Source of the DNA: Shinella sp. H4-D48
GTDB lineage: Bacteria; Pseudomonadota; Alphaproteobacteria; Rhizobiales; Rhizobiaceae
Assembly (NCBI RefSeq): GCF_022637395.1
Contig: NZ_CP093338.1
Span: 806,001-870,000 of the forward strand
Reading direction: 5' to 3'
Length of the DNA stretch: 64,000 nt
In this document: positions 63,385 through 64,000 of the stretch, piece after piece
How positions within the stretch are numbered: position 1 is the stretch's first letter
Layout: every line of letters begins with the position of its first letter
The notes under the pieces: generated by a model
The model's database searches: none
The model's input: only the letters and a program-made list of their open reading frames with translations
What the model was told of the DNA's origin: nothing
Program-made: the position numbers and the translations under genes

Positions 63385-64000
63385 CTAATCGTCCCGCGGC
63401 GCGCCGTTCCTGTGCGCGTCGATCGTGATCCGTCCGCTTTGCTGCAACGCTTCCATCGCCTGAGCGGTGAGTTGAACATCGGCCGGAGGCTCCTGGCCGG
63501 CTGATGCAGCCACATGCGCCACCGCCTGAGCGGAGGCCAGCGCGGACGCGGATGCCTGAAACGCGTTTATCCGATGCTGATCGGCGAGGCCGATCTGTGC
63601 CGCGTCAATGGCACGCCCTGCATCCGCGATGATCGCTTCCGTGGCGGCAAGGCGGGAGGTGAACAGCCCGACCGCAAGAGGATCGGAGTCGCCCGCATCC
63701 AGAAGCCGTTCCAGAACGCCCCTCGCAGCGCCCAGCCGGCACGCCGCCTCCAGAAGCAGGCCGAGCGAACGGGGAACCCCGACGGACGCAGCGTCGCCCG
63801 TCGCCTGAAGCAGGAAATCCGGTTCCGTCGCGACATCCTTCAACAGAACATGTTCGGCCGCCTGCGCGGCTCCCGGCGCGGGCTCGCAGGTATTTGCAAC
63901 AAAATGCACACCCTCGGAGCGAACGGGCAGCAGAAGCTTCACAGCCCGGCCGCCGGTCTGCACGGGCAGCAGCATCCAATCGGCATGGCGGGCGCACGGC
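63385..64000 (-). CDS. Acyl-CoA-dehydrogenase-like protein, 3' part only (runs off the right edge)
   Basis: About 204 C-terminal residues are visible; the reading frame stays open to the window edge, so the first in-frame ATG (63975) is not taken as the start. ADWMLLPV near the edge and the long helical RSLGLLLEAACRLGAARGVLERLLDAG ... SRLAATEAIIADAGRAIDAA ... INAFQASASALASAQAVAHVAA fit the C-terminal helical bundle of acyl-CoA-dehydrogenase-type flavoproteins. Some relatives (SfnB/DszC-like) serve sulfur acquisition, which would suit the tau neighbours. The assignment is moderate and based on fold-like pattern only. Confidence 0.55.
   Translation of the reverse strand, partial: PCARHADWMLLPVQTGGRAVKLLLPVRSEGVHFVANTCEPAPGAAQAAEHVLLKDVATEPDFLLQATGDAASVGVPRSLGLLLEAACRLGAARGVLERLLDAGDSDPLAVGLFTSRLAATEAIIADAGRAIDAAQIGLADQHRINAFQASASALASAQAVAHVAASAGQEPPADVQLTAQAMEALQQSGRITIDAHRNGAPRDD

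Overview
The window is GC-rich, densely coded DNA typical of the alphaproteobacterial family Rhizobiaceae (Rhizobium, Ensifer, Shinella or relatives; the genus cannot be fixed by eye). It opens inside a repABC replication/partition locus: the 5' part of repB and all of repA are present on the minus strand, and repC would lie beyond the left edge. The replicon is therefore probably a large plasmid or chromid, and the rest is the nutrient-scavenging content usual for such replicons: five complete ABC importers with linked catabolic enzymes and local regulators. No insertion sequence, prophage, CRISPR array, rRNA or tRNA was seen.

Layout. 1-4.3 kb: repBA, a DUF2585 membrane protein, a fumarylacetoacetase-family enzyme and a vapBC toxin-antitoxin pair with an operator palindrome at its start. 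4.3-8.5 kb: gabT-gabD for GABA breakdown, divergent from an unusual MerR + XRE + cupin regulator, then a ribbon-helix-helix protein. 8.7-11.9 kb: a glyoxalase-like protein and a three-gene membrane dehydrogenase (Tat-exported small subunit, GMC flavoprotein with Fe-S cysteines, cytochrome c). 11.9-17.2 kb: a sugar-acid dehydratase of the IlvD/Edd family between two EamA exporters, then an aldehyde dehydrogenase. 17.3-20.6 kb: copZ-copA-cueR copper efflux with two CueR boxes. 20.6-28.7 kb: an aminotransferase, a LysR regulator and a divergent operon of a ureohydrolase, a polyamine-type ABC importer and a nitrilase-family amidase.

29.4-37.2 kb: a second polyamine-type importer transcribed with a NylB-like serine hydrolase and a YtcJ-like amidohydrolase, divergent from a GntR regulator. 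37.2-49.1 kb: a small membrane protein, a lactonase-like amidohydrolase and an eight-gene operon (ribose-type binding protein, GatD-like dehydrogenase, FGGY kinase, SorC regulator, ABC ATPase, permease, deoC, double-domain aldehyde dehydrogenase) headed by a long operator palindrome. 49.3-58.9 kb: an alpha/beta hydrolase, a succinate-semialdehyde dehydrogenase, an iron-type alcohol dehydrogenase and an Ldh-type dehydrogenase, divergent from a GntR regulator, a second ribose-type importer and a DJ-1 protein. 59.0-64.0 kb: a small serine hydrolase, tauCBA, a four-cysteine Rrf2 regulator and a truncated acyl-CoA-dehydrogenase-like gene.

Several modules converge on GABA and succinate semialdehyde: a guanidino-compound operon that could release GABA, gabT/gabD, and a second SSADH paired with an iron-type alcohol dehydrogenase as in the blcAB genes for 4-hydroxybutyrate. 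A recurring structural theme is perfect GC-rich hairpins between genes that appear to be co-transcribed. The least explained pieces are the triple-domain regulator with its operator array, the SorC/FGGY/DeoC operon (similar in composition, not identity, to lsr operons), and a gene-free 637-base convergent gap containing a 15-bp-arm stem-loop.
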